Below are positions 36,673-45,713 of a stretch of DNA of 64,000 bases, piece by piece. The first letter of the stretch is position 1; each line of letters starts with the position of its first letter. Below the pieces are notes generated by a model that did not search any database, was not told the origin of the DNA, and worked only from the letters and a program-made list of their open reading frames with translations. The stretch is from Gemmatimonadota bacterium (GTDB lineage Bacteria; Gemmatimonadota; Gemmatimonadetes; Gemmatimonadales; Gemmatimonadaceae). The stretch lies in contig JAPLKS010000013.1 in assembly GCA_026387915.1 (NCBI GenBank), positions 1 through 64,000 on the forward strand, in the 5' to 3' direction. The position numbers were made by a program, and so were the translations under genes.

Positions 36673-36908
36673 CACGATGCTCATGCGATTGCAATGTTTT
36701 AATACTTTGTGATTGACGTCACGCGCCGAACGCGCATCGTGTGCGAGCAACACACCGCACGGCGACTCCCTCAGACGTAGCGCGCATCGCGCACCGCCGT
36801 AACGGCGAAACGCGAAGGGCAGAGAGCCCCCCGGCCCCCCTACCCTCCGCGTTCGTCGTGCAGATACTGCAACTACACTACGCTGAGTAATATAGAACGT
36901 TGTATGCA

Positions 36909-38972
36909 TTATGGCACCCACCACTCGCGCGCGCCAGCAATGCACTGCAACAATATTCCGTCCGTGCGCAGAATGATATTCCCTAACTGATCCGTGCGAA
37001 AAATTTCTGCGCCAATGTTTTGTAGTGCGTGCAACACATCGTCATCAGGATGTCGGTACATATTGTCCGCGCCGACCGAAATGAGTGCGACGCGCGGATG
37101 CACGTGGGATAAAAAGTCCCACGTTGTACTTGTGCGACTTCCATGGTGAGCCACTTTCAAGACATCCGCGACAAGTTGTCCGCCCCACTGCTCGACGAGT
37201 CGCGCTTCCTCCGCGGCCTCTGCATCGCCGGTGAACAGGAATCGGACGCGCCCATACCGAACCAGCACTACGGCGCTGGCCAAATTCGGGTCCTTGAGCG
37301 ACGCCGTCCACGTTGAATCAGGCGCCAAAAAGGTCACGACGACCCCGTCCACGACGGTGGAATCCCCTGGATGCACGCGTCGCCACGCAATGCCGAGGCG
37401 CTGCGCGCTGGCCAGCGACGCCCGATACGGCTCGCTCCCACCGGCGAAGGCAGCGTCGTAATAGACCGACGGACGCAACGACTGCAACACCGAAGCCGCA
37501 CCACCGGCGTGATCCGCATGCGGATGTGAAAGCGAGAACATCACCAACTCACCGCCTCGTCGGCGCAGATAGGGAATCACTGTACTGCGCCCGGCATCGC
37601 CGCCGCGCCACGCCCGCCCTGCATCAAACAACAACCATCGACCTGCCGGTGTACGAAACGCGATGGCATCTCCCTGCCCCACATCAATCATGTGGAGTTC
37701 GGCGAAACCGGTCGCTAGCGGCGGTGGCCACCACGCGGCCGCGGTCATCGCGGCGATCGCACATACGAGCGCGGGCGCTGCACGACGACTCGCCGCCGCC
37801 ACAATCACCGCCGCACCCGCGATGCCGCAGCAGATGGCGACGGCCAATGAAGGAGCGACGATCAATGTGCCACCCGGGACTCGGGCACCGACAGCTGCCA
37901 CGGTAATCAACGCGTGCAGCAGTGGACGCGTGGCATCCGCCGCAAGAGTAGCCGCAACACTCGCCGTGCCACACCACTGTGCGAGGAGCATCGAGAGAAA
38001 GAGCGCGGGCTGCAGCGCCGCGACCACGGGCCCCGCCGCAATATTGGTGAGCGGCGCGACGAGGCTGAGTCGCCCGAACGCCCACGCCACTAGCGGTGCT
38101 GTTGCGAATGTTGCGAGCGTCGACACGGCAAGATCGGTGACGAGCGCGCGCCGCCATCCGCGCCACTCACGCGGCAGGGTGCGGCGCGTCCACGTCTGCG
38201 CCGCGGTAAGGGCCGCGAACCCGGCAACGCTCAGCTGCCACCCGAGGTCGAGCACCACGTGTGGGTCAACCAACGGGATGGCCGCACCGATGGCGAGGGC
38301 GGCCCATGGTGACGTTGGGCGCTGCAGCGAACGGGAGAATGTCATGGCCGCGAGCATCGCCCCGCTGCGCACGGCGGGCGGCGGCGCTCCGATCGCCAAG
38401 ACATACCATATAGTCACCGCGCACGCGGCCCAGCGCGCGCGCAGGCGTCCGAACCGCAGCGCGTCAAACAGCAGCAGCACCGCCCCCGCCACGATCGCCA
38501 CGTGCAGGCCGGAAATCGAGAGCACGTGCACCAATCCACTGGCCGCGAAGCGATCGCGCAATTCCACCGGCACGGTGCGCATGTCGGCAATGAGCAAGGC
38601 CCGTGCGAGGGGCGCGTCGGATGCAAACACTGTGTCGAGCCGGAGTGCGGTCGCCTGCCTCCAGCGCGCCAGCGCGCCCTGCTCCTGCATCGGCAGATTG
38701 GGACAGGCCTGCGCGCCACGCGACGAACCGGCGGACGCTGGCCGCTGCGACGCGCACGCCGAATCGCGCGATGCGGCATCACGCGCCACGAAGAAGCCAA
38801 GGACGGCGATGAGTGCGAGGGCAACGCACGAGCGCGCGCCGACGTGCGCAAAGAGGCGGCCGATTACACCGACGGCGCCTGCTGCAATGAACGCTGAGGC
38901 CACCGTGAGTGCCGCAAACCCCAGCAGCAATCCGGCCGCATACACCGCCACCGCCCAAGCAATGAGGGGCAC
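36909..38972 (-). CDS. comEC: ComEC/Rec2-type DNA uptake channel protein
   Basis: A 687-residue inner-membrane protein for transport of single-stranded DNA during natural transformation. The N-terminal part has several hydrophobic helices. The Competence domain (about 140-420) includes LVHVLSISGLHVAIVAGAVLLL and CAVTIWYVLAIGAPPPAVRSGAMLA. The C-terminal metallo-beta-lactamase-like domain (about 430-687) has MIDVGQGDAI, SLSHPHADHAGG and KVAHHGSRTS. The apparent GTG start at 38972 lies inside a strong hairpin and has no ribosome-binding site; GTG codons at 38951 or 38945 are alternatives. Confidence 0.93.
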   Translation of the reverse strand: MPLIAWAVAVYAAGLLLGFAALTVASAFIAAGAVGVIGRLFAHVGARSCVALALIAVLGFFVARDAASRDSACASQRPASAGSSRGAQACPNLPMQEQGALARWRQATALRLDTVFASDAPLARALLIADMRTVPVELRDRFAASGLVHVLSISGLHVAIVAGAVLLLFDALRFGRLRARWAACAVTIWYVLAIGAPPPAVRSGAMLAAMTFSRSLQRPTSPWAALAIGAAIPLVDPHVVLDLGWQLSVAGFAALTAAQTWTRRTLPREWRGWRRALVTDLAVSTLATFATAPLVAWAFGRLSLVAPLTNIAAGPVVAALQPALFLSMLLAQWCGTASVAATLAADATRPLLHALITVAAVGARVPGGTLIVAPSLAVAICCGIAGAAVIVAAASRRAAPALVCAIAAMTAAAWWPPPLATGFAELHMIDVGQGDAIAFRTPAGRWLLFDAGRAWRGGDAGRSTVIPYLRRRGGELVMFSLSHPHADHAGGAASVLQSLRPSVYYDAAFAGGSEPYRASLASAQRLGIAWRRVHPGDSTVVDGVVVTFLAPDSTWTASLKDPNLASAVVLVRYGRVRFLFTGDAEAAEEARLVEQWGGQLVADVLKVAHHGSRTSTTWDFLSHVHPRVALISVGADNMYRHPDDDVLHALQNIGAEIFRTDQLGNIILRTDGILLQCIAGAREWWVP

Positions 38973-38998
38973 GACGGCAATCTGCCGTCGTGCCCCTC
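38964..38998 (-). terminator. 16-bp perfect hairpin overlapping the comEC start
   Basis: GAGGGGCACGACGGCA and its exact complement surround a 3-nt loop. It follows the stop of the nitronate-monooxygenase-like gene by 50 bp and covers the first apparent comEC codons. As a terminator it would act on the minus strand. Confidence 0.75.
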
Positions 38999-39047
38999 AG
39001 CCATCACCAGCGTCGCATTGCCGACGCCGTCATTCTATTGCGCTGCC

Positions 39048-40496
39048 TTAGACGATCGCGGCCGCTGCCGAGGTTCCGGCCATGATAAAGTCGACAACTT
39101 CGTCTGCCGAGTAGCCCGGGCGCCCGGCGAGCAGTTCGCGCACGACGTCCATTTCGGAGCCTGACGTAAGCAGCGGCGGCTCGGATCCCGCGTCACCACG
39201 CGACTGTCCGTGCCCAATGTTCGCCAACAGCCCGTTGCACAGGCAACGGCGGTGGTCGGTCTTGGCTTCTTCGCCGCCCTTCGCCACAAAATTATGGACT
39301 GGCTCTGCGGGGCAGCGGTAATCGATGCGGCCATCGTCGCGCGCGTATGCGGTGCGCAAATAGCCAAGATCGCAAATCCGCTCGCGCGCGGCACGGCGCG
39401 CTTCGTCCGGATCGTTCTGCATATGGAAGATTTTGAACGGATAATCCGTTGGCGAGGCCAGAGCGTCGGTGATCACCTCCACCTTGCCGCAGTTAACCGA
39501 GGCGAGCGCGCGCGTCCTCAGCTCTGGCTCAAGGCCCGACTCATTGCAGAAGGCGAAGAGGGTGCCAACCTGCACACCAGCGGCGCCGGCATCGAGTGCG
39601 CGTTGGAGCGCGCCGTGCGATCCCGTGCCGCCCGCCAGCCAGAACGGAAGGCCGATTTCGCGCATCTTCGAGAGATCCACGACATCGCGTTCGCCATAGA
39701 CTGGCTCGTGGCGATCGTTGAGTTTCATGTCACCGCGCGGCGGCGCATTGTGTCCGCCAGCGGTTGGTCCTTCCACGACAAAGCCGTTGACCGCTCCCGT
39801 GGATTTGCGTGCCAGATTTGCGGCTAACGAACTCGCCGACACAATCGCCAGAAACTGCGGACGCTGCAGTGGCTCAAGCGACGCCGTCGACGCCCAGACG
39901 CGGGCCGGATCGAAGGTGAGCATTTCCACGCGCCCAGCCGCGAGGTGATCCACATCGAACCGCATTTCCGTGGCCTGATGCTGCGCAAGGGCGTCGAGGA
40001 CGCCCGGGATTTCTTTGGGGATGCCAGCGCCCATCAACACCACATTCACGCCGGCCAGCATGGCGCCGTACAACGTGGCCATGTTGGGCATCTGCACTTT
40101 CGTGAGGAGGTTGATCCCCACGGGACCGTCGTGCCCTTCTTTGGCAAGCGACACTTCCACGAACGCGGACAGTGCGGCCACCTGCTCGCGGAAGGCGCTC
40201 ACCCGCTGGCGCCACATCGGGAGCAGGGCGTACTGCGTCCCCGGGGCGATGCCGTCGGAGACAAAGAACTTCCTCAAGACTTCTTCCGCCACGCCAGGAA
40301 TGGGGAACCGCGCCATGGCGCGGCGCATGTGCCCGTCCTGATCGCCGTCCTGCAGACGCCGTACGAGTAGCGTGTCGAGCACGGTCCCCGACACCACGCC
40401 AAGCTGGCCGCGACTCGCGACCGCGCGGGCGAGGCGCCAGTTGGAAACTCCCACTCCCATGCCTCCCTGAATCAATGAAGGGAGCGCTGTCTGCAT
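39048..40496 (-). CDS. Nitronate monooxygenase-like flavoprotein
   Basis: A 482-residue FMN-dependent TIM-barrel protein. It has LIQGGMGVGVSNWRLARAVAS at the N terminus, GINLLTKVQMPNMATLYGAMLAGVNVVLMGAG, the GPTAGGHNAPPRG phosphate-binding loop and AGGTGSHGALQRALDAGAAGVQVGT. These match the nitronate monooxygenase/FabK superfamily. A Cys-containing C-terminal extension (about 395-482, with CLCNGLLANIGHGQ) is longer than classical enzymes of 320-380 residues and may bind a cofactor. The ATG at 40496 fits the family start; frames up to 40613 add unrelated sequence. Confidence 0.83.
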   Translation of the reverse strand: MQTALPSLIQGGMGVGVSNWRLARAVASRGQLGVVSGTVLDTLLVRRLQDGDQDGHMRRAMARFPIPGVAEEVLRKFFVSDGIAPGTQYALLPMWRQRVSAFREQVAALSAFVEVSLAKEGHDGPVGINLLTKVQMPNMATLYGAMLAGVNVVLMGAGIPKEIPGVLDALAQHQATEMRFDVDHLAAGRVEMLTFDPARVWASTASLEPLQRPQFLAIVSASSLAANLARKSTGAVNGFVVEGPTAGGHNAPPRGDMKLNDRHEPVYGERDVVDLSKMREIGLPFWLAGGTGSHGALQRALDAGAAGVQVGTLFAFCNESGLEPELRTRALASVNCGKVEVITDALASPTDYPFKIFHMQNDPDEARRAARERICDLGYLRTAYARDDGRIDYRCPAEPVHNFVAKGGEEAKTDHRRCLCNGLLANIGHGQSRGDAGSEPPLLTSGSEMDVVRELLAGRPGYSADEVVDFIMAGTSAAAAIV

Positions 40497-40533
40497 GCAT
40501 GCCTCAAGAGATGGGATTCGGACACAACCAAAA

Positions 40534-40550
40534 GCGCCGCAGGGCGGCGC
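40534..40550 (-). terminator. GC hairpin followed by a T-run in the leader of the nitronate-monooxygenase-like gene
   Basis: On the minus strand GCGCCGC, a 3-nt loop and GCGGCGC are followed by TTTTGGTTG. It lies 173 bp after the miaB stop and 38 bp before the next start. It could be a late miaB terminator or an attenuator in the leader of the downstream gene. Confidence 0.55.
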
Positions 40551-40722
40551 CGAACGGAACCTTCCTAATTCTGACCTCTGGAACGCCTCGCCGCTACGGC
40601 AAAACGTCTCCAATTTCCACCGAAATTGCGCCCGTCAGGAGCGAACCAAGTCTAAAATCTGTCCAAAAGTCCGCCCAAGCACTCATTTGTGATGTTTCAC
40701 CCACCGCATCGCAGACTGCGTG

Positions 40723-42048
40723 TCAGGCGGTCGGCAACGGCGCCCGCGTACTGACCGGCGTCCCCGTGAATGTGGATCCGGTGGTCCCGGTGAGCTCCAC
40801 CGTCAGGTAGGAGCCGATCATCGACAGCGCCCCAGGGACGATAACCGTCTTGAAATCACGCGACCGGGCTTGGAGCATATCGCCGCCTTTGCGTGCCTCC
40901 TTCTCCACGAGCACTTCCATGCGCTCGCCGAGGCGCCGCATGTTTTTGTCGCGCGCAATGCCACGCACGGTTTGTAGCAGACGGTTGAAGCGCTCGTCCA
41001 CCACCTCCGTGGGCACCAGCAGCTCCGCCGGCAGGCGCGTGGCCGGCGTTCCCTCGCGCATCGAGAACTTGAAGAGAAAGGCATCGTCAAAGGCCAACTC
41101 GCGCACGGCGCTGAGTGTCTCTTCAAACTCTTCGTCCGTTTCGCCCGGGAAGCCGACGATAATGTCCGTGGTCAGCCCGAGCCCCGGAATCGCCGCGCGA
41201 AGACGTGCGGCACAATCGAGGTACTCCTCGCGCGTGTAGCGACGGAGCATGCGCTTGAGTGTGCGCGTGGAGCCGCTCTGCATCGGGAGATGCACATGCT
41301 CGCACACGGTACTCACCTCAGCCATCGCGGCAATCACGCGATCGCTGAAGTCGTTGGGATGCGGACTCGTGAAACGCACGCGCCGGATTCCCTCCACCGC
41401 GCCCACGGCGCGCAAGAGATCGGCAAAGTCGTGAGTGCCATCGGTATACGAGTTGACCGTCTGCCCGAGCAGCACCACTTCCGACAATCCCTGTGCGACG
41501 ACTTCGGCGGTCTCCCGCACCACATCGTCGAGCTGGCGGCTGCGCTCGGGCCCGCGCGTGTACGGCACGATGCAGTAGGTGCATCGGTAGTCGCAGCCGC
41601 GCTGTACGGGGATCCACGCCTTGACCCCCTCAAAGCGGCGCGCCTGAAAATCTTCGTAGTGCTCTTCGAGATCAAAATCGGTGGCCGTGAACCGTTCGCC
41701 CTTTTGCGCCGCTTCAATGAGATGCGGCAGCGACCGATACGCGTCGGGGCCCACCACGAGTGACACGCGGGTGTCGGTCTCGAGCAATCGAGTCCCGAGC
41801 CGCTGCGCCATACAGCCCGTGACACCGAGGATCGTGTCTTTTCCAATCTGCCGGCGCATTTCGCCGAGTCGGCCGATCACGCGTTGCTCCGCGTTTTCGC
41901 GAATGGCACAGGTGTTCACGAGCACCACATCGGCGCCTTCGGGACTGCTGACTGCGACGTAGCCTTCGGCAATGAGCTTGCCGAGCATCAGCTCGGAATC
42001 GCTCACATTCATTTGACAGCCGTAGGTTTCGATGTAGACAGTCGGCAT
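40723..42048 (-). CDS. miaB: tRNA-i6A37 methylthiotransferase MiaB
   Basis: A 441-residue radical-SAM enzyme that adds a methylthio group to i6A37 of tRNAs reading UNN codons. The N-terminal UPF0004 domain has three cluster cysteines at C11 (YGCQMN), C47 (NTCAIRENA) and C79 (GCMAQR). The radical-SAM cluster uses C152, C156 and C159 (RGCDYRCTYC). A TRAM domain ends the protein. Its start is 1 bp after the mtaB stop. All six cysteines are present. Confidence 0.96.
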   Translation of the reverse strand: MPTVYIETYGCQMNVSDSELMLGKLIAEGYVAVSSPEGADVVLVNTCAIRENAEQRVIGRLGEMRRQIGKDTILGVTGCMAQRLGTRLLETDTRVSLVVGPDAYRSLPHLIEAAQKGERFTATDFDLEEHYEDFQARRFEGVKAWIPVQRGCDYRCTYCIVPYTRGPERSRQLDDVVRETAEVVAQGLSEVVLLGQTVNSYTDGTHDFADLLRAVGAVEGIRRVRFTSPHPNDFSDRVIAAMAEVSTVCEHVHLPMQSGSTRTLKRMLRRYTREEYLDCAARLRAAIPGLGLTTDIIVGFPGETDEEFEETLSAVRELAFDDAFLFKFSMREGTPATRLPAELLVPTEVVDERFNRLLQTVRGIARDKNMRRLGERMEVLVEKEARKGGDMLQARSRDFKTVIVPGALSMIGSYLTVELTGTTGSTFTGTPVSTRAPLPTA

Positions 42049-42049
42049 G

Positions 42050-43363
42050 TCAGGACTGGAAGGCGAGAGTCGGAAGGACGCGCGAGGAGGTGAGTGCAGG
42101 GCTCACCTGACCGACCGACGCGGGAAGATCCGCGGGCCGCACGCTGAGCTGATCACCTTGTAACACGAGAGGGGCCGAGAACCGCGCCCGCCGCGGCGGT
42201 GCCGGCTCCGGCAACGCGACTGAAAGATAGTCCTCGGTGAGCCCTGTGCGGCGGTGGCCATCGCCAATGACCACAATATCCGCCACCTGTCCGTCTCGAG
42301 CGGCACGATGCGCGGCCCCAATGGTGGTCGCCAGCGCGCGCAACTCCGCGGCCCGTTGCCGCGAGACTCGCGCGTCCACGGGGTGAGGAAGTCGCGCTGC
42401 CGCGGTGCCAGGGCGCGCCGAATATGGGAACACGTGCAGAGAGGTGAACGGGAGCGACCGCACGAGGGCCATGGTGGCGTCGTGATCGGCGGCGGTCTCA
42501 CCGGGGAACCCCGTCATGACATCGGCGCCGAGCGCAAAATGCGCGGCCTTCCCCGCGCGCGCGACGCGAGCCGCGATCCGCTCGACTGCCGCCGCATACG
42601 TGCCACCGGTGTACCAATGGCGCCCCATACGCTTGAGCACGGCATCGGCACCGCTCTGCAGCGGCGCGTGCAGATGCGGCGCCACGCGGCGTGGGTCGTC
42701 GGCAAACAGCTCGGCGAGTTGGTCGTCCACCTCGGTGGCTTCGATCGACGTCAGCCGAAAACGCACCGTTGGCACCTCGCGCACGAGCCGCGCCATGAGC
42801 GCGCCGAGCGTGGACCCGCGTTCACTTCCATACGACCCAATATGAATGCCGGTGATCACAATCTCCGGATGCGCCTCGGCCAGCGCGAGGGCTTCCCGCA
42901 CGATAGCATCGGCGCTGCGCGAACGGTGCTCGCCGCGCGCGAGTGTGGTGGCGCAAAAGGTGCAGTGCTCGCCACAGCCATCTTGAATGCGTAGCAGAGC
43001 GCGCGCGCCGGTTTGCACGGCAGGGCGATCTTCCGCGCGCGCGCGATCGAGTCCGAGCGCAGCGGCAATCGCAGGGAGATCGGCGCCCGCCACGACGTGC
43101 GACACATTCGGGAGCGCGGCAATGGTCGCGCCACTGCGTGCCGCGGCACAGCCCATCACAATGGCTGGCTTCCGCGCGCCGCGCACCGCTCGTCGCAAAT
43201 CCGCCTCAGCGTCGGCGGTAACCGTGCATGAGTTGAACACGACCACGTCGGCATCGGCAGCGGCGTCGACCACCTCGCCGCCGGACGCTTCGATCATGCC
43301 GCGCACCGCTTCGGTGTCGTACTGATTGGCGCGGCAGCCAAAGGTGCGCAGATGCACCTTCAC
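42050..43363 (-). CDS. mtaB: tRNA-t6A37 methylthiotransferase MtaB
   Basis: A 437-residue paralogue of MiaB that converts t6A37 to ms2t6A37 in tRNAs reading ANN codons. It starts VHLRTFGCRANQYDTEAV, which is typical of MtaB. Cluster cysteines are C10, C46 and C72, and the radical-SAM triad is C130, C134 and C137 (GCGEHCTFC). The GTG start overlaps the sensor kinase stop by 4 bp. The pair miaB-mtaB in tandem suggests joint control of tRNA position 37. Confidence 0.93.
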   Translation of the reverse strand: MKVHLRTFGCRANQYDTEAVRGMIEASGGEVVDAAADADVVVFNSCTVTADAEADLRRAVRGARKPAIVMGCAAARSGATIAALPNVSHVVAGADLPAIAAALGLDRARAEDRPAVQTGARALLRIQDGCGEHCTFCATTLARGEHRSRSADAIVREALALAEAHPEIVITGIHIGSYGSERGSTLGALMARLVREVPTVRFRLTSIEATEVDDQLAELFADDPRRVAPHLHAPLQSGADAVLKRMGRHWYTGGTYAAAVERIAARVARAGKAAHFALGADVMTGFPGETAADHDATMALVRSLPFTSLHVFPYSARPGTAAARLPHPVDARVSRQRAAELRALATTIGAAHRAARDGQVADIVVIGDGHRRTGLTEDYLSVALPEPAPPRRARFSAPLVLQGDQLSVRPADLPASVGQVSPALTSSRVLPTLAFQS

Positions 43364-44550
43364 GCGCGGGCCGCTCCATCGCGGGATGGCACGCGCGGCT
43401 CCACGGGCAGTTGCACGTAGAACGTACTTCCCTCGCCGTCTGCACTTTTCACCCAGATGCGACCGCCATGCGATTCCACGGCGAGGCGGCAGAAGGTGAG
43501 GCCGAGCCCGCTGCTCCGCACGCGGGGCGCATTGGGCGTTCGCACACGCTCGAACTTCCGGAAAATGATATCCTGGTATTCGGCAGGAATTCCGGGGCCG
43601 TTGTCGCTGATCGTAAAGAGAATGCCGCCGGCATCGGCGCGCGCCGTGAGCACGAGGTGCACCGGCCCCGCGGAGTGCGTGATGGCGTTCTGCACGAGAT
43701 TCGAGAGAACGCGCTTCAGCAACACTTTGTCGGCCTGGAACACCGGCGCGTCATCGGCGCACTCTGTGGCGCTGGTGGCGCCCTCTTGCTGAAAGCGAAG
43801 CGACCAATCGTAGACAATCTCCGCGAGCAACGCGGGCGGCGCGATGGGCTCAGGGTTGAGCGTAATGGTTTGCTCTTCGATGCGCGCCACTTCGAGCAGG
43901 TCTTCGATCAACCCGAGCAGATCTTCGGCCTTCCCTTCCGCGTCCGAGAGTGCGCGTGCTTGCGGCTGGGCGAGTGCTCCAAAATCCCCGTCGCGCAACA
44001 TTTCCATCGTCGCGAGAATGGAAGTGAGCGGCGTTTTGAGATCGTGCACAATCATCTTCATGAGATCGTCGCGCACTTTTTGCAGTTCACGCAAGCGGCG
44101 CAGGCTTTCTTCGAGCGCGTCGGTGGCGCCCTTCAGCTTGAGGAGCGCACGCACGCGCGCATTGAGGACGAGCCGATGGTGCGGCTTGGCGAGAAAATCA
44201 TCGCCGCCCGCTTCAATGGCGCGCACGCGGTCCGCGGTCTCGCTGAGCGCCGTCACAAAGATGACGGGAATACGCGCCGTTCGAGGATCGCGCTTCAGTC
44301 GCCGACAGACCTCGAACCCGGCGTCGCGGTCATCGCCGCCGAGGTCGCCGACGGGCATCGAGACATCGAGAATGACGAGATCGGGACGGTGCTCCAGGCA
44401 CGCCGCGATGGCCGACGGCCCATCGTGGGCCGTGACGGTGCGAAACCCCAGCGTTTCGAGCTGATCGACGAGCAGTTCGACGTTGGCCTCAACGTCATCC
44501 GCTACGAGGATGAGCGCCTCGCTTGCTTCACGGCCCGCGGCGGCGTCCAT
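43360..44550 (-). CDS. Cytoplasmic REC-histidine kinase fusion
   Basis: A 396-residue signalling protein. An N-terminal receiver domain (about 12-140) has the phospho-acceptor D62 in LVILDVSMP and the later Lys in LAKP. It is followed by a HisKA domain with H169 in KMIVHDLKTPLTSI and an ATPase domain with NLVQNAITHS, DNGPGIPAEYQDIIFRKFERV and SSGLGLTFCRLAVESHGG. No transmembrane segment is present, so it is soluble. It lacks a DNA-binding output. I chose the ATG at 44550, 17 bp after the upstream stop; an earlier frame to 44604 overlaps that gene. The partner regulator is not adjacent. Confidence 0.9.
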   Translation of the reverse strand: MDAAAGREASEALILVADDVEANVELLVDQLETLGFRTVTAHDGPSAIAACLEHRPDLVILDVSMPVGDLGGDDRDAGFEVCRRLKRDPRTARIPVIFVTALSETADRVRAIEAGGDDFLAKPHHRLVLNARVRALLKLKGATDALEESLRRLRELQKVRDDLMKMIVHDLKTPLTSILATMEMLRDGDFGALAQPQARALSDAEGKAEDLLGLIEDLLEVARIEEQTITLNPEPIAPPALLAEIVYDWSLRFQQEGATSATECADDAPVFQADKVLLKRVLSNLVQNAITHSAGPVHLVLTARADAGGILFTISDNGPGIPAEYQDIIFRKFERVRTPNAPRVRSSGLGLTFCRLAVESHGGRIWVKSADGEGSTFYVQLPVEPRVPSRDGAARA

Positions 44551-44567
44551 CGTTCCGCCGTCGGCCG

Positions 44568-45713
44568 TTAGGGACGGATCGAGAGCCCGACGCTCACGAT
44601 CCACGCCGTCTCGTTGGCGCCGGTCGCGGTGCGGGTCGCGTGCTGGAGCCCAAGGTCCACCAAGGCATTTCGCGCCACGGGAATGCCGAGTCCACCGCTG
44701 TATGAGGTTTCCTTGACGGCCGCGTTGCGCACGGCAAACGGCAGCTCCCGCGAGCGCGTGCCAATACGCATGCCGATGTCACTGCCGTTGAGTTTGGGGC
44801 CCGCAATCTCCGCCCCGATGGAGATATCGGTCGCGTCCTGAATGCCGAGCCCGGCGGACCCGAGTCCCTTGAGATCGCTCCACCGCTCCTTGGCCCAGCG
44901 CACTGCGAAGGTGGACCCCGGAATACCATCGTACGCAAACGACGCACCAAGGCGCTGCGGAACATTGGCGCTTCCCAGCACTGTCGAATCACCCTGCCGA
45001 ACGTTGAGTGATCCGCCAAAGCGGGCGTCAGCGGCAATGTTGAAGTGCTCGAAGGGCACGGCGACAAAGCCGATCGAGGTTCCCATGCCGCCGTATCCCA
45101 CGACTCCCGACTGATTGAATCCACCGAAGCGGAGCGAGTCGTCGAACGTTCTGCCAATGACCGTGGTGTTATTGCCTGAAAAGGCGTGCAGGCCGATCCC
45201 GACGACGAAGCGCGGACTGAACGTCCACGCAAACGCACCGCGAATATCCGCAATACCGCCAAGACTCGACGCTTTGACGCGCGTGGGGAGGCGCTCGGCG
45301 CCAATCACCACGGTATCTGCGTATTCGTTGGACCAGGTGCGATCGAGAAAATTCGAATAGGAAAGTCCAAACGTGGCTTTCTCGTATGCTGCGCTGATCA
45401 TGAAGATCGGAAAACGCGCGACCGTGACTTGCGAGGTACGTCCTGCCGTGACGGAGGTGCGGAACTCGGGGTCATACTGCACATAGACGGTGGACCGAAG
45501 CCCGGAACCAATGGACGCGGGGTTGATCGGTGACTGCGCATCAAAATCGGCGAGCGCTCCACCGGTGCCGAGCGTGCGCGTGCTAAACTGACCGCTCGGG
45601 AATCCAAACCCCTGCACGCTCAAGGAGCCCTGCGCGGCCACCACGGAGGAGCCGAACAGCACCGCCGCGGTCGTGCGCGCGGCAAGCCGGAAGAAAGGCA
45701 ACGCGGCGCGCAT
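44568..45713 (-). CDS. Predicted outer-membrane protein, PorV/UPF0164-like appearance
   Basis: A 381-residue protein with a signal peptide (cleavage near VVAAQ). A mature start follows containing STRTLGTGGALADFDAQSPINPASIG, a pattern seen in long-chain-fatty-acid/PorV-like barrels. Many Gly/aromatic beta strands end in WIVSVGLSIRP. The ATG at 45713 shares one base with the lipoprotein stop. I do not recognise a precise function. It is coupled to a lipoprotein gene, so the two may form an outer-membrane complex. Confidence 0.72.
   Translation of the reverse strand: MRAALPFFRLAARTTAAVLFGSSVVAAQGSLSVQGFGFPSGQFSTRTLGTGGALADFDAQSPINPASIGSGLRSTVYVQYDPEFRTSVTAGRTSQVTVARFPIFMISAAYEKATFGLSYSNFLDRTWSNEYADTVVIGAERLPTRVKASSLGGIADIRGAFAWTFSPRFVVGIGLHAFSGNNTTVIGRTFDDSLRFGGFNQSGVVGYGGMGTSIGFVAVPFEHFNIAADARFGGSLNVRQGDSTVLGSANVPQRLGASFAYDGIPGSTFAVRWAKERWSDLKGLGSAGLGIQDATDISIGAEIAGPKLNGSDIGMRIGTRSRELPFAVRNAAVKETSYSGGLGIPVARNALVDLGLQHATRTATGANETAWIVSVGLSIRP

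Larger units (their letters stand above)
36285..36908. other. 624-bp gene-free region with short direct repeats
   Basis: No convincing gene is seen between comEC and fbp. The part next to fbp is very GC-rich (GCGCGGCGGC repeats near 36385-36415). In the middle are three GCACGTTGATC-like copies (36479-36527) and a five-copy 13-bp tandem array (36608-36672). A locally AT-rich stretch at about 36690-36715 follows. It must also hold the fbp promoter, which I could not pin down. Confidence 0.6.

Noticed and set aside
36500..36945. Small open frames across the 13-bp tandem array
   Set aside because: The translated repeats have no family resemblance, frames are open on both strands by virtue of the repeat, and no ribosome-binding site was seen.
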